Shown: positions 63,777-64,000 of the stretch, one piece after another
How the letters are laid out: each line of letters starts with the position of its first letter
Position numbering within the stretch: position 1 is the first letter of the stretch
NCBI GenBank assembly: GCA_035573715.1
Contig: DATLZZ010000004.1
Location: 1 to 64,000, forward strand
DNA: 64,000 nt
From: JACPRL01 sp035573715
Lineage (GTDB): Bacteria > Acidobacteriota > Terriglobia > Acidiferrales > 2-02-FULL-67-57
Reading direction: 5' to 3'
Translations under genes and position numbers: made by a program
The notes under the pieces: model-generated
What the model saw: the letters and a program-made list of their open reading frames with translations, nothing else
Database searches by the model: none
What the model was told of the DNA's origin: nothing

Positions 63777-64000
63777 TCAGCCTCCCAAGGCCGGGCTGAA
63801 GGTGAGAATGACGAGCGAGCCGGCAATGACGAAGAGGATGGCGAGAGCAAAAACTGCTACCTGCGTCACCATTCGCCAGCCGGGCGAGTGCACGTAGTCA
63901 TCCACTACGACCCGCAGGCCGTTGCAGCCGTGCAGCACCGCCAGCATCAGCAGCAACCAGTCGTAGAGCCGCCACAGCGGGTTGGCCCAGCGGCCGGCCA
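63777..64000 (-). CDS. Succinate dehydrogenase membrane anchor subunit, C-terminal part
   Basis: A minus-strand frame open from the window edge, ending at TGA 63777-63779, three bases before sdhA begins. About 74 residues are visible: LYDWLLLMLAVLHGCNGLRV, VVDDYVHSPG, and a last span VAVFALAILFVIAGSLVIL. HGCNGLRVVVDDYV is the haem/quinone-site motif of SdhD-type anchors (HGxxGLRxVxxDY). It should bind haem b and quinone. The 5' end is outside the window, so C versus D type is not settled. Confidence 0.85.
   Translation of the reverse strand, partial: AGRWANPLWRLYDWLLLMLAVLHGCNGLRVVVDDYVHSPGWRMVTQVAVFALAILFVIAGSLVILTFSPALGG

Overview
The window is high-GC chromosomal DNA, most likely from an uncultivated Acidobacteriota (Terriglobia-like) soil bacterium. 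This is inferred from gene content and protein style: HutU/HutI with a fused FtcD, an RsbW-like/STAS/Mla cluster, abundant TonB-C, TPR, PD40 and DUF4382-like secreted proteins, and REP-like palindromes of the GGGCTTCAGCCC type. No rRNA gene is present to confirm it.

Layout. 1-1655 is the right-hand end of an integrated island. It holds the 3' end of an IS3-family element that truncates a secreted-protein gene, an orphan LuxR/NarL regulator of lower GC, and a 45-nt 3' fragment of tRNA-Arg(CCG), which I read as the distal attachment site. From 2054 rightward the sequence is core chromosome. 2054-7946 has a TPR protein, a TonB-like protein and a three-gene cassette (gluzincin-type metallopeptidase, ComEC-like MBL hydrolase, patatin). 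7931-13828 (minus) has fadD, thiG, two tandem homocysteine S-methyltransferases and an APC permease. 13925-19845 is a histidine-utilisation cluster (hutU, hutI, ftcD) with no hutH. 22256-25588 (minus) is an RsbW-like/STAS/MlaE-MlaF-MlaD lipid-transport operon. 26035-31451 has rpsT facing a minus-strand run tsaB-rimI-psd-pssA-asd-like-lptE-holA. 31491-40836 has mutS, anmK, a Sel1 protein, tsaC, a SPOUT methyltransferase, rarA and a PD40 protein. 40842-41650 is a repeat-rich stretch around a CoA-binding protein gene. 41685-46212 (minus) has hisC, and trpS-scpA-scpB-rsuA. 46328-50145 is hemX-hemA-hemC-hemD. 50184-58476 has a LytTR regulator, a NUDIX hydrolase, cspA with a structured leader, polX, inositol-phosphate synthase and a PDZ-thioredoxin fusion. 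58495-64000 (minus) ends with a 5'-nucleotidase and the sdh operon, cut by the window edge.

How the genes fit together: phosphatidylethanolamine synthesis (Pss, Psd), LptE and the Mla-like transporter all serve the envelope. TsaB and TsaC belong to t6A tRNA modification. HemA-C-D form the early tetrapyrrole pathway from glutamyl-tRNA. ScpA/ScpB, RarA, MutS, HolA and PolX handle chromosome maintenance. The most unusual elements are the metallopeptidase-MBL-patatin cassette, the degenerate anti-sigma-like protein with a phospho-acceptor-type STAS protein fused by position to Mla genes, an ASADH paralogue with no catalytic cysteine, a pseudouridine synthase with no catalytic aspartate, and the terminator-containing leader of cspA. 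All assignments come from reading the sequence; no database search was run.
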